A stretch of 64,000 nucleotides of DNA, from contig JAHRAQ010000001.1 in assembly GCA_020027205.1 (NCBI GenBank), forward strand, positions 62,001-126,000. Reading direction: 5' to 3'. Made by a program: the position numbers and the translations under genes. This stretch comes from Nitrospirales bacterium (GTDB taxonomy: Bacteria; Nitrospirota; Nitrospiria; Nitrospirales; UBA8639). The notes below the pieces were generated by a model, which was not told where the DNA came from, ran no database searches, and saw only the letters and a list, made by a program, of their open reading frames with translations. Numbering within the stretch: position 1 is the stretch's first letter; each line of letters begins with the position of its first letter. Shown here piece by piece: positions 37,339 to 46,104 of the stretch.

Positions 37339-37505
37339 CTTCCGTCATTCCCGACGTTAGTAGTCGGGAATCCATCCTTCTTTCCCTTTCCCTTTCCCTT
37401 TCCCTTTCCCTTTTTCTTTTTCTTTTCCTCTGCCCTTGCCCTACACCATGAGGGAAGGACAACAAAAAGATGGATTCCCGACTAAAGATGTCGGGAATGA
37501 CGGAA
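37339..37505. repeat. Mosaic palindromic repeat, copy 4, with TTTCCC microsatellite
   Basis: Two perfect 25-bp cores, 37347-37371 and 37474-37498, face each other in opposite flanking orientation (CCATC after the first, GATGG before the second). Between them lies (TTTCCC)5 from 37381 followed by T/C runs. The element ends 18 bp before the next start codon. Confidence 0.85.
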
Positions 37506-37515
37506 TCGTAAGCGG

Positions 37516-38088
37516 ATGATTGTAGGGTTCATCAAGGAAATCAAAAAATATATTGATGAATGGATTAAAAAAACTTGGCGAGACGGTAAATGGAGCACCA
37601 AAGGCGACCCACACACCGGCAAAAATCCCACGTTGATAGTTTTACATCACAAGGATTGGATTCTGGAACAGTATTGGCCAGCGACGGGTGCGGGGTTAAC
37701 TACGAGTGAAGCATACTGCGAATGTGTATATTTTGGCGTGGCCGCGCCTGGCACAGATAAGCCCAACGACTATCCCGACGATCTGATGGAACGGTTCCTT
37801 AAACGGCTCGGAAACCTGACCCACAATCAAACAGCCTTGAATGGCTATGGCTACAAAGAAAACAGAAATTACAAACCAACCCCCGCATATTGGAATATCA
37901 AAGACGAGACACTGAAAAACTGGAATAGATACGAATTCCGCAAAAAATTCGAGAACGAGGCGGAGCGAAAAGAAATGGCAAAAGAGTTAGCCGACAGATT
38001 ATGTGAATTGGCAGAAACGCTGGATGGCATGAAAGAATTCAGAGAGATTCTTCGTTCGAGTAAGGCATCGCAAGAAAACTCTCCATAG
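37516..38088 (+). CDS. Hypothetical protein, 190 residues, AT-rich
   Basis: Not recognised. Charged and aromatic-rich, with no signal or membrane segment; the C-terminal third looks like a long charged helix. The gene is clearly AT-rich relative to the chromosome, starts right after a palindromic repeat, and is convergent with another AT-rich unknown gene, so the pair may be a small acquired unit. No strong ribosome site is visible. Confidence 0.6.
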   Translation: MIVGFIKEIKKYIDEWIKKTWRDGKWSTKGDPHTGKNPTLIVLHHKDWILEQYWPATGAGLTTSEAYCECVYFGVAAPGTDKPNDYPDDLMERFLKRLGNLTHNQTALNGYGYKENRNYKPTPAYWNIKDETLKNWNRYEFRKKFENEAERKEMAKELADRLCELAETLDGMKEFREILRSSKASQENSP

Positions 38089-38135
38089 TCAAATCACTAC
38101 GGCGGCAGGGCCATACCCCGTTGCCAACTCTGCCG

Positions 38136-38528
38136 TTATTCCTTTGGTGGATATTTGCCGTCCCACGTATAGTGGTAGGTGTTAAGCCCATCCTTCTCAC
38201 AAGTAAACCCACGCTGGTCATCAATGATAATGCGCTTAAGCAACCGACCGACTTCTTGTGCCGCAACATCATATGCCGTTTTTTCATCGGTTGTCTGTTT
38301 GTCATAAACGCATTGTAGCGGTGTGCCTTTCCAGTGCCAATTCACTCCGCCAACCAAATTGCGAGCCGCGAAAGGTTGCGACTTCGCCTTGCCTTCAGAT
38401 TCCTTCTCACTTTGACTTTCACACCAGCCATAGACCATTCCCTGTAGATACATCATAATGTCTCTTCGTTGCTCCTCGGTTAATCCATGTACTTCGTTTG
38501 GTGATTCACTGTTTTTACCTGTAATCAT
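38136..38528 (-). CDS. Hypothetical protein, 130 residues
   Basis: Not recognised. A good ribosome site GGAGG lies ten bases before the ATG. The protein is soluble, with an N-terminal acidic helix (GLTEEQRRDIMMYLQGMVYG) and a Lys/Asp-rich middle. It is moderately AT-rich and convergent with the 190-residue gene, 47 bp between stops. A functional link between the two is possible but unproven. Confidence 0.65.
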   Translation of the reverse strand: MITGKNSESPNEVHGLTEEQRRDIMMYLQGMVYGWCESQSEKESEGKAKSQPFAARNLVGGVNWHWKGTPLQCVYDKQTTDEKTAYDVAAQEVGRLLKRIIIDDQRGFTCEKDGLNTYHYTWDGKYPPKE

Positions 38529-38635
38529 AATAGATGTTCCTCCAAGACAAAGGTTGATAAAGTGGAAAGGCCTTGCTACTGACCTCTATTTCACGTCAAA
38601 ATTTACCGCTACGTTGAAAATTTTTCAATCCCCCC

Positions 38636-39136
38636 TCACTCCCCCTCCCTCGCCGGCAACACAAAATCCTTCTCGAACACCCGATACGGCGGTGGGGACA
38701 AACCCAGGCGGCCATACACGGTTTGGGCGATGCGGTTGTCCTGTTCGACGTAAAGGCGGATGCCGGCGACGTTGCCTCGGCGTTCGGCTTCGCGGACGAC
38801 GTGGCCGTAGAGGGTTTTGCACACGCCGCGGCGGCGCCAGTCTTTGTGAACGTACACGCTTTGCAGCCACCAGAAGACGCGGTTGCGCCAGTCGCTCCAT
38901 TCGAAGGTAATCATCAGTTGCCCGATGACCCGGTCGGTGGGGCGGTGCTCCATCACCATGTACAGTCCCTTGGCCGCGTCGGACAGGACCGAAGCCACGC
39001 CGTCTCGAAGCAACTCGTGCTCCAGGCGCCGTCCCTCCGTTTCCCGCGCGAGCGCGGTGTTGAATTCGACCAGCGCGTCCAGGTCGCCGGCATGGGCGGT
39101 GCGAATATGGAAGTCCGAAGCGTGTTCCCCGTTCAC
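38636..39136 (-). CDS. GNAT-family N-acetyltransferase
   Basis: 166 residues. The GNAT acetyl-CoA loop is visible in YVHKDWRRRGVCKTLYGHV (R/Q-x-x-G-x-G/A type), with preceding strand RVFWWLQSVYV and the late motif LYVEQDNRIAQTVYGRLG. It transfers an acetyl group from acetyl-CoA to an unknown acceptor. Divergent from the Trm112-like gene by about 90 bp. Confidence 0.9.
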   Translation of the reverse strand: MNGEHASDFHIRTAHAGDLDALVEFNTALARETEGRRLEHELLRDGVASVLSDAAKGLYMVMEHRPTDRVIGQLMITFEWSDWRNRVFWWLQSVYVHKDWRRRGVCKTLYGHVVREAERRGNVAGIRLYVEQDNRIAQTVYGRLGLSPPPYRVFEKDFVLPAREGE

Positions 39137-39226
39137 GGGCGCCGTCTCCTTGCAACCATGTTCATGATTGGATTAGTGTAGGCAAGGCGGGCGGAGAACA
39201 CAAATCACACGAGGCGGAGGCGCGGC

Positions 39227-39511
39227 ATGAGTCCTGAACAGACGCCGTCCATGAATCTCGACCCCGGGCTGTGGGAGATTTTATGCTGCCCGGAAACCAA
39301 ACAGGCGTTGACGCCGATGGATGCCGGCGCCCTCGCCTCCCTCAATCAACACATCGCGGCGGGCACCGTGCGCAACAAGGGCGGGGTCGCGGTGGAACGT
39401 CCGCTTGACGGCGGGCTGTTGCGACACGACAAAACAGTGCTGTATCCGATTCGGGATACGATTCCGCTCATGCTCATCGAGGAAGGCATCAAGGTGGAAG
39501 GGCTGTTGTAG
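39227..39511 (+). CDS. Trm112/UPF0434-family protein
   Basis: 94 residues. The start ILCCPETKQALTPM and the end VLYPIRDTIPLMLIEEGI are the Trm112-like zinc-ribbon signature, though only part of the cysteine set is kept. Eukaryotic Trm112 activates methyltransferases; bacterial roles are unknown. Confidence 0.85.
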   Translation: MSPEQTPSMNLDPGLWEILCCPETKQALTPMDAGALASLNQHIAAGTVRNKGGVAVERPLDGGLLRHDKTVLYPIRDTIPLMLIEEGIKVEGLL

Positions 39512-39637
39512 GCGGGGGATACTCCCATCCGGCGGCGATGCGCCGGATCAAGCGTCTGCCGACGGCACACCGACTTGACTTCGACGGTTCCCCGGCGACA
39601 CGTCGCCGACCCGTCCCCGGCGTCAGGCCCCCTTCGA

Positions 39638-39823
39638 CTACGCGCCTTTGTACCGCCGCCACGCCGCGCGAAGAAGTTGCACGCACACATACGCGGCAAG
39701 GGACAACAGGACGCCGTCACGCCACAGGGTCTCGACGGGCCGTTCAGGAAAATGCAACAGCAGGGCCAGGGCAAGATGGCCGCCCAGGCCAAGACAGAGG
39801 GCAAAGATAATCCACTCTGTCAT
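39638..39823 (-). CDS. Small membrane protein, 61 residues
   Basis: From ATG 39823: two hydrophobic segments, IIFALCLGLGGHLALALLL and LLSLAAYVCVQLL, separated by a short charged loop, ending in a basic tail WRRYKGA. Topology is believable for a small inner-membrane protein. No family is recognised; a longer frame upstream lacks support. Confidence 0.5.
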   Translation of the reverse strand: MTEWIIFALCLGLGGHLALALLLHFPERPVETLWRDGVLLSLAAYVCVQLLRAAWRRYKGA

Positions 39824-39960
39824 CCACTTCGACCGGACGGCGCCCGCGGCACCCATCACCAGCGCGCCTCCTCGTTCATGACGCAGACGACCGACCCGGA
39901 CGGGGCGACAGGGCGCCACGGCCCCGCACCACAGGCTCCGCAACTTCGCGCGGCGCCGCC

Positions 39961-40329
39961 CTACACAGGGCTTTTCGCCGCTTCAATTTCCGTGGCCGTC
40001 AAGAGACTGACGAGATAATCGGTGACAAAGATCAGGGCTTCTTCCCGACCGTCCGCCCGCCGTCCTTTTTCCCGACGCTGCACGGACAACTCATGGTCGA
40101 GGTCCGATTTGACGTCGCCCAGCAGTTTGTGCAGGGACGCCGTGGTGAGGTTCTGATCCACCTCTTCAAACTCCTGGCATCGATCCAGCACCCAGTTCAG
40201 CCCCTCGCCCTGCCCCAGATAGCGATCCTGGTCGGCGGAATCGATTCGAGACATCGTCGTCGAAAACGTCTGTGCCTCATAGATCAGATTGTAAAAACTG
40301 GAAATCGCCCGATGTAAGGTTGAGTTCAT
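39961..40329 (-). CDS. Hypothetical helical protein, 122 residues
   Basis: From ATG 40329, with AGGA nearby upstream. All-helical appearance, rich in Glu/Asp/Lys, with no signal or membrane segment. The centre has a run of charged residues (VQRREKGRRADGREEA). Not recognised. Followed after a 137-bp gap by the small membrane protein on the same strand. Confidence 0.6.
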   Translation of the reverse strand: MNSTLHRAISSFYNLIYEAQTFSTTMSRIDSADQDRYLGQGEGLNWVLDRCQEFEEVDQNLTTASLHKLLGDVKSDLDHELSVQRREKGRRADGREEALIFVTDYLVSLLTATEIEAAKSPV

Positions 40330-40949
40330 GGTTCCCCGTTCCTCCTGAAAAATCCCTACACCATTATACAGATTTCCGTGGGCCTTCGCCACTATTTTTT
40401 AGGCAAGGCACCCGCGGCGGGATTTCCTTCACTGGATACCGTCTCGGAGACCTGCCTCGCTCTCCGTCATGCCCGCAATGAGCGGGCGGGACGGGGAAGA
40501 CAATAACGGAAACAGAAGGATGGACCTTCGGAGCATTTGCCGTTGGCAAATACTTCCCGATTACTAACGCCTGTCCCCGACGTTCCCATTCGGGGGTCGG
40601 GAATGACGGAGAGGGGGACTGGATACCGGCCTTCGCCGGTATGACGGAATGGGGGGACGACAGGAACGCCGGTATTATCTCTTTCTGTCATTCCCGACAT
40701 CCTTAGTCGGGAATCCATCTTGCAGTTGGCGATGAGGAAACAGAAGGATGGATCCCTGCCTAAACATTGCGGGAATGACGACGGGAAAGGGGCGAGAGAA
40801 CAGAAGGATGGATTCCCGATTAAAAACGTCGGGAATGACGGAGGGGGGCGGGAATAATGGAGGGGGAATGACGGAGGTGGGGAGAACGGGAATGACGGAG
40901 GGAGAAATCGGTGCATCGCCGTCGCACACGGACGGCACGGCGGCGGCCG
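40330..40949. repeat. Mosaic palindromic repeat cluster, copies 5-6
   Basis: The largest cluster in the window. Perfect 25-bp cores at 40689-40713 and 40812-40836, a degenerate one near 40750-40775, CCTTCGGAGCATTTGCC with its partner GGCAAAT near 40525, and a second palindrome type GGATACCGGCCTTCGCCGG near 40622. The 620-bp gap holds no gene. Confidence 0.8.
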
Positions 40950-41387
40950 CTACGTGCGGCCAAACGAGCGGATGTACAACAACACGTGCCAGGCTTCTTC
41001 TTCCGTCAACACGAGCGGGATGAACGAGGCCATGTCGGTACCCGGACTGCCGTGTTTCAGAATCCAGAACAGTTCGCCGTCCGTGCGCGCCGCCTGCCAG
41101 GCGCGGTCGGTAAAGTTTCTGGGCAACGCGCCCCGTACGCCCGGAACATCCCCCAACCCCGTGCCGTCCTGTCCGTGACATGCCGCACAAAACCCTTTGC
41201 CGTGAAACAGGGCCTTGCCTTGTTCGACATGCTCGCGGGTGGCGGGAAACGGGTTCGCCCAGGTTCTCACTTCCGCCATTTGATCCGGCGGCACACGCGG
41301 CGCGAGCACGGCGGGGTCGGCGCCAAAGACCGGCGCCCCCGCCAGCCACAGGCCAGCCGCAAGACAGGCGATCCGTCGGGCGGCCAT
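40950..41387 (-). CDS. Periplasmic cytochrome c
   Basis: 145 residues from ATG 41387. A signal peptide (CLAAGLWLAGAPVFGA) precedes one class I haem domain with CAACH and distal methionine candidate in GTDMASFIP. Transfers electrons in the periplasm. It lies 121 bp after the DUF1264 gene on the same strand. Confidence 0.9.
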   Translation of the reverse strand: MAARRIACLAAGLWLAGAPVFGADPAVLAPRVPPDQMAEVRTWANPFPATREHVEQGKALFHGKGFCAACHGQDGTGLGDVPGVRGALPRNFTDRAWQAARTDGELFWILKHGSPGTDMASFIPLVLTEEEAWHVLLYIRSFGRT

Positions 41388-41508
41388 GGCGTCTCTCCCT
41401 GTTCCGATGATGACGAAAGGAACACGGGCCGGGCGGCGCACGCAACGCCGGCCGCGCGTCACACCCCGGCGCGGCGCGGGAGGGCAAGCCTCCCGCGCCG
41501 GCAGGACC

Positions 41509-42024
41509 TTACTTGGTGCGGAAGACGTGACCGACCGAATTCGGAATCGTCACCGTGCCATCGGGGGTTTTCTGACCCGGCTGCCAGAGTTGATAAATGA
41601 CGCCGTCGGTTTGCGAGGCCACGGCGGCGATTTCCGCCACCTTGTTTTTATCCTCGATGTCCAGGATGTGCACGCGGCCGGTCGCGATTTCCACTTCATG
41701 GTCGTGGAAATTTCTGTTCCACTGAATCAACGGCACTTCCTTGCGGGCCAGGTCTTTGGGAACAAAATATTCCACGCCGATCAACGGCGCCTTGGGGTCG
41801 GTGGACTTAAAGAGCAGGCATTGGAGAATGCCGTCCGCGACGCCCTTGCAATAATGATGGAACGGGCCGCCGATGGTCCCGTCGGTCATCATGTGCGGCG
41901 CCTGGACGTGGAGACCAAAACCCTCCGCCGGCCCGCCCTCACTCGAGGCTGGCGCGGGCATGGCCGCGAAGAGAAAGACGCCGATCATGGCAAACAAACT
42001 TAACGAACGAATGAAACGACACAT
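41509..42024 (-). CDS. Exported DUF1264 protein
   Basis: 171 residues from ATG 42024, which has GGGAGG five bases upstream. Signal peptide MCRFIRSLSLFAMIG... cleaving near PAPASS. The domain has GGPFHHYCKGVADGILQCLLF, LIGVEYFVPKDL and FHDHEVEIATGRVHI, typical of DUF1264. The histidines might bind metal. Function is unknown. Confidence 0.85.
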   Translation of the reverse strand: MCRFIRSLSLFAMIGVFLFAAMPAPASSEGGPAEGFGLHVQAPHMMTDGTIGGPFHHYCKGVADGILQCLLFKSTDPKAPLIGVEYFVPKDLARKEVPLIQWNRNFHDHEVEIATGRVHILDIEDKNKVAEIAAVASQTDGVIYQLWQPGQKTPDGTVTIPNSVGHVFRTK

Positions 42025-42120
42025 GTGAAACCTCCCGTGGTGAAATGTGAAAATCACGCTGCACAGACATGCGACACCAAACCATCAAACCGCCGGGACG
42101 CCCCGCGCGCCCCGATGCGT

Positions 42121-43857
42121 CTATAAGGCGGCCGACACCAGCGAGCGAAACATCGGGTCGGTGTCCACCAGTCCCTTCAGGGTGTCGTTCTGAAGGAGAA
42201 ACACCCAGGACTGAAGCGTGGCCCCCGGAATCTGAAGATACCAGAGCCGGGCTTCCTTCAACAATTCAAACATCGCCTGATTGTCGCGCTGGGGGCGAAA
42301 GGCCAGACTGTACGCCTTGGCGTAGGCGGCGGAAAATTTAATCATCGGATCGGAAGCCAAATGAAACGCCTCGTCCGCTTCTTCGTACCCCCGAAGAATA
42401 TCGGGGTCGTCAAAATGCCGGTTCCACGCGACTTTGCTGATATGCGACCAGGCCAGGGTCATCAAAATCCTCGCGCGAAGGCGCGGCAACTCCGCCGGCG
42501 CGTCGGCCAGCAGTTGTTGCGGCGTCAGAATGGCCGCGCGTTGATCGTTCGTCCATCGATAGGCCCGGCTCAACTTCAGGCGCGTGTCAACGTCCGCCGG
42601 ATCCAGCGTCGCCAGCGTTTCCATCACGGGAATCAGCCGGTACAGGTAATCCGCCGGCGTCGGGTCGGCTTTGCCGCCCATTTCCATGTGCAGGGAAATA
42701 TCCATCCGGTCGGTCTGCGACTGCACCGTCCAGTACAGTTCATTGAATTCCCGATACAGCGGGCCGCGCTCCACCCGCACGCCGTGCGTTCGCGCCCCAA
42801 AGTCCATCAGCCCCCCGTACAACTCGGGGACCACGGCTTGCAGCCCCGCCGGATGCGAAGGATTCACCGCCAGCACGCGGTTGAGCATGGCAATCCGCTC
42901 CCGGCGAGTCGGCAGCGTCTTCGCGCGCTCCACCCCGGCGTCGAGCGCCGCCTGCGCTTCATTCGCCGTCCAGAACTCCGTCGAGTTCGGCTCAAACCCT
43001 CCCGCATCCACCACAAACGGCACCGGCGTTCCCTGGGACGATTCCAGCGGAATATTGAGCACGGCCGTGTCCGTGGGAAACCCCTGTGACAACAACCCCG
43101 ACAACACGACCCAGCCGACGGTCACGGCCTTGACCGGATGAATCGATTTTTTATACGGCACGACCCAATCCTGCTGACCCGGCGCGTTCGCCGCCGGCGA
43201 GGTCATCGGATCGGGGTAGACGATGCGGACGCGCACCAGCGTCGTCGGCACGGCCACCACATGATCCGAGCCGGGCGCCTGAAACGAGGCATGCGGGAGC
43301 GGCCCGGTCCCGAGCACGGTCATGTCGAACCCCCGCGACGCCGCCATGTCGCCGATTTCCGGCATCACAAAAAACGACGGGGCGCGCTGGCGCGTGCGCG
43401 TCTCCGCAATTTCAAAGCGTTTGAAATCCCGAAAATTCACCAGTTTCCCGACGCCCGGCCACAATTCATCCAGGGCGCGGTCGCGGGTCTCGGTCACATC
43501 CGCATGGGCGTGATCGATCCGGTCCCGGCACCAGGCATACACCGGGTCCGTTTCCGGCGGGAAGGCCCCTTCCCCCATGGGGCCGGCCTCCGCCATCTTC
43601 AGCAGACAGACAAAATCGTGTTGGGCCACCCGCGCCGCGTCCCGGTCGGACACCGCACGGGCATACGTCCGAACCGCCTGCACCGCGTCCGCATGGGAGG
43701 CGGCCGGCACAGGCTCCGCCGCTCGCGCGGACTGGCCGGCGGCCGGCACGACCATCAGCATGACGCCGAGGCCAAGCCACCCCGCCGTCCGGCGCGGCGC
43801 GCGCCGGGCCATGCGGACGCGCATCCCGTCACGGCCATGAACCGGGCGGGTCGTCAT
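42121..43857 (-). CDS. Exported protein with TPR-like C-terminal region
   Basis: At most 578 residues; ATG 43857 overlaps the NYN gene stop (ATGA), and ATG 43824 is another choice. A basic start and hydrophobic core (GWLGLGVMLMVVPAAG) form a signal peptide. The middle (about 180-300) looks like beta-strands; the C-terminal half is helical with repeats suggestive of TPR units. No catalytic motif is seen. Probably a periplasmic scaffold or binding protein. Confidence 0.7.
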   Translation of the reverse strand: MTTRPVHGRDGMRVRMARRAPRRTAGWLGLGVMLMVVPAAGQSARAAEPVPAASHADAVQAVRTYARAVSDRDAARVAQHDFVCLLKMAEAGPMGEGAFPPETDPVYAWCRDRIDHAHADVTETRDRALDELWPGVGKLVNFRDFKRFEIAETRTRQRAPSFFVMPEIGDMAASRGFDMTVLGTGPLPHASFQAPGSDHVVAVPTTLVRVRIVYPDPMTSPAANAPGQQDWVVPYKKSIHPVKAVTVGWVVLSGLLSQGFPTDTAVLNIPLESSQGTPVPFVVDAGGFEPNSTEFWTANEAQAALDAGVERAKTLPTRRERIAMLNRVLAVNPSHPAGLQAVVPELYGGLMDFGARTHGVRVERGPLYREFNELYWTVQSQTDRMDISLHMEMGGKADPTPADYLYRLIPVMETLATLDPADVDTRLKLSRAYRWTNDQRAAILTPQQLLADAPAELPRLRARILMTLAWSHISKVAWNRHFDDPDILRGYEEADEAFHLASDPMIKFSAAYAKAYSLAFRPQRDNQAMFELLKEARLWYLQIPGATLQSWVFLLQNDTLKGLVDTDPMFRSLVSAAL

Positions 43858-44444
43858 GCCCCCGTCTCTTTTCCCAACCCGGCGGTCGCCGATTCGGTTT
43901 CACCGCCAACGCCGGGAACTTTTCTGACCTTCTCCCACAACTCATCCAGCCATAGCATCGTGTCGGCAAAACATTGCAAATCGGGCGAGACGGAATCCTT
44001 GAATCCGGCAAGGCAAAACGATTTGCCCAGTTGCTTGACATATTCCACCGCGTTGGCGAAATCGCCGTCGCCGGAGGTCAGTACAAGTTGGTCGTAGCGG
44101 TTGCGCGCCGCGAGTTGGAGCATCATCGTGACGATGCCGACGTCCACGCCTTTTTGCATCTGTCGTTCGTAGCCGACGCCGCAATGCGGGCAGTCCATGT
44201 GCATGTTTTTGAGCGGGGAGAGTTTGAGGATCATCTTCGGCCCGATCGGCGGCGCGCACTTGAGCCATTTATTAAACGAATCCTGCGCCGACGTCGACAT
44301 CGACTGGGCGCCAAAATAATAACATTCGGCAAACGTCGCGCCGGCGCCCTTTTCCAATTCATGTTTCAGTTTGAGATAGTCAAACCGCTCCGGGGCGGCT
44401 TTGAAAAGATACGCGCCGTCGTTGATCCATATTGTTCGTTTCAT
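43854..44444 (-). CDS. NYN-domain protein (LabA/DUF88-like)
   Basis: 196 residues from ATG 44444, nine to ten bases after GAGGG; ATG 44465 overlaps the upstream stop and would add seven residues. PIN-like NYN motifs: IWINDGAYL near the start and LTSGDGDFANAV, with acidic residues for metal-dependent RNase activity. A CPHCG pair in the middle suggests a zinc knuckle insert. The target is unknown. The gene is coupled to the downstream exported protein by ATGA. Confidence 0.88.
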   Translation of the reverse strand: MKRTIWINDGAYLFKAAPERFDYLKLKHELEKGAGATFAECYYFGAQSMSTSAQDSFNKWLKCAPPIGPKMILKLSPLKNMHMDCPHCGVGYERQMQKGVDVGIVTMMLQLAARNRYDQLVLTSGDGDFANAVEYVKQLGKSFCLAGFKDSVSPDLQCFADTMLWLDELWEKVRKVPGVGGETESATAGLGKETGA

Positions 44445-44461
44445 GTGTGTTTGTCCCTCAT

Positions 44462-44953
44462 TCATTCCGACGTACCTGTCGCGCCGTCCACCACAATCGT
44501 TCCGTTCATCAGATGTCCCGGCAAATCACAGAAAAAAGGGAACACGCCCGCCTTCCGCGACACAAACACCAGTTCGGCGCGGCCTTGCGCCGGAATCAAC
44601 ACCCGGCGAAACCCGTCGCGGCCAAACTGCGGCGCCCCGTTGCCGCCCACCTGCACGTGCGTCCGCGTCAAAAAATCCACGGGGACAAACGCATGAAGTT
44701 CGGCGTCCTGATTTGTGAGGACCAACCGGACCTGTTGTCCCGCCCGAATGTGCACCACGTTGGGAAGAAACCGGCGGTTCCTGATCTGCACGGCAATCGT
44801 GACGTCTTCCCGGCCAAGCGCCCGGACGGTCGCGGGCTGACTCACGCCGAGCACCGGGCTTCCCCAACACCACAATCCCAACACCACGGTCAGAAGACCG
44901 CGAGTCATTCCGGTAACATGTCCCCGCACCATGGAGATTCTCCCCGTTCGCAT
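44462..44953 (-). CDS. Exported cupredoxin-domain protein
   Basis: Up to 163 residues; ATG 44932 or 44908 are also possible starts. A signal peptide (TVVLGLWCWGSPVLG) is followed by a cupredoxin domain with copper ligands: the His in LHAFVPVDF, then FFCDLPGHLMNG supplying Cys, His and possibly Met. It could be an electron carrier or copper-binding protein. Overlaps the next gene region by ATGA. Confidence 0.85.
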   Translation of the reverse strand: MRTGRISMVRGHVTGMTRGLLTVVLGLWCWGSPVLGVSQPATVRALGREDVTIAVQIRNRRFLPNVVHIRAGQQVRLVLTNQDAELHAFVPVDFLTRTHVQVGGNGAPQFGRDGFRRVLIPAQGRAELVFVSRKAGVFPFFCDLPGHLMNGTIVVDGATGTSE

Positions 44954-45143
44954 TTCAAGTCGCGCATCCGGTCGAAAGACAGTGTAACAAAACGGCGAAC
45001 CTTCTCACAAATGGAGCGGGGCGCCTCATGGCCATCAGGCCATCACGCGCGGGGGCGGGGTCTCAACGCCGCCGGCCCCTTGCGCCCCCGCCCCGCCGCG
45101 CGTATGATTTTCCCTCCGAAGGTCACGACGAAAGGTGCGCGTC

Positions 45144-45851
45144 ATGATTAAACTGCTCCGCGAAGGTTCGAGAAAATACCCCTGGATTCTGAAAATTATC
45201 ATGCTGATCCTTGCCGTGACGTTTATTATCGGCATGGGCTGGTTCGGATACGAAACCTCACAACAGCCCAGCATCGTGGCCGTGGTGGGCGCCTACGGCG
45301 TGGAGGCGCGGGAGTTTCGCCGGGCCTATAACGCGGCCTCTCAGTTCCGCAAAAATCAGAACGACCAGGACGTCACGGACGCCGAACTCAAGCAGAACGT
45401 TTTAAGCGGATTGATCGGACAGAAATTGTGGCTTGTGGCGGCCGATGATTTCGAAGTGGACGTCCATCCCGATGAACTGCGCCGGGCCATCATGACACTC
45501 GAAGAGTTCACGCAGGACGGGGCGTTTGATCCGGGTCTCTACCACCGCCTCTTGGCCCGGCAACGCATTTCTCCAAAACAGTTTGAGGGGCAGATTGCCG
45601 ACAGTTTGCGCGCGCAGAAAGTCCGTGACCTGGTTCAGGACGTGGCCACCCTCACGCCCGCGGACATGGAAGAAATCGAGGACCTCGCCGCCCGGCAAGC
45701 CGCGGCGGCGGAAGACGGCGCCGACTATGACACGATCAAAACCCGCATTCGTCTTGAACTCCTGTATCAAAAACGGCAGCGCGCCCTGCAAGCCTACCAA
45801 GCCGCCCTGAACGCGGCGTCTCACGTCGAGATTCGGAACGAGTTTCTGTAA
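45144..45851 (+). CDS. SurA/PpiD N-terminal-like membrane protein
   Basis: 235 residues from ATG 45144, preceded by AAAGG. A single transmembrane helix (IIMLILAVTFIIGMGWFGY) precedes a SurA_N/PpiD-like helical chaperone region (ELKQNVLSGLIGQKLW, then SPKQFEGQIADSLR). No parvulin isomerase domain follows, so the protein is shorter than PpiD and would be a holdase only. It stands between convergent neighbours. Confidence 0.8.
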   Translation: MIKLLREGSRKYPWILKIIMLILAVTFIIGMGWFGYETSQQPSIVAVVGAYGVEAREFRRAYNAASQFRKNQNDQDVTDAELKQNVLSGLIGQKLWLVAADDFEVDVHPDELRRAIMTLEEFTQDGAFDPGLYHRLLARQRISPKQFEGQIADSLRAQKVRDLVQDVATLTPADMEEIEDLAARQAAAAEDGADYDTIKTRIRLELLYQKRQRALQAYQAALNAASHVEIRNEFL

Positions 45852-45872
45852 ACAGACGTTGCGGCACCCGCG

Positions 45873-46104
45873 TCAAAGACCGCGAAGCGCCTCTTCAAAA
45901 TCCCGAACCGTCAGCCGAGCCATCCTGATCAGACTCCGCAAGGTTCCTTTCGCCACTTCTTGTATGATCAGGAACAGAAAGCGTGGCAACGTGACCATCC
46001 TTGACCATAACGATATGACTGCCGCGCTGACGTGCCACCTTCCATCCAAACCGCGCAAATACTTCAACAACTGCGCGCCCGCTTGGCGTCGGCAGCGGCG
46101 ACAT
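45873..46104 (-). pseudogene. hicA: hicA toxin gene with a frameshift
   Basis: The first part (46104 down to about 45968) reads as HicA: PTPSGRAVVEVFARFGW, RQRGSHIVMV with the catalytic histidine, and LSVPDH. The expected ending EVAKGTLRSLIRMARLTV continues in another frame to 45873. One extra base around 45962-45969 (CATACAAGAA on the minus strand) would explain it. Without repair the product is 69 residues with a wrong tail. HicA is an mRNA-cleaving toxin; this copy is probably dead, barring a sequencing error. Confidence 0.75.

Noticed and set aside
17149..40870. Interpretation of the palindromic repeats as a CRISPR array
   Set aside because: Copies are dispersed among genes, not regularly spaced, and the sequences between them are shared modules instead of unique spacers.
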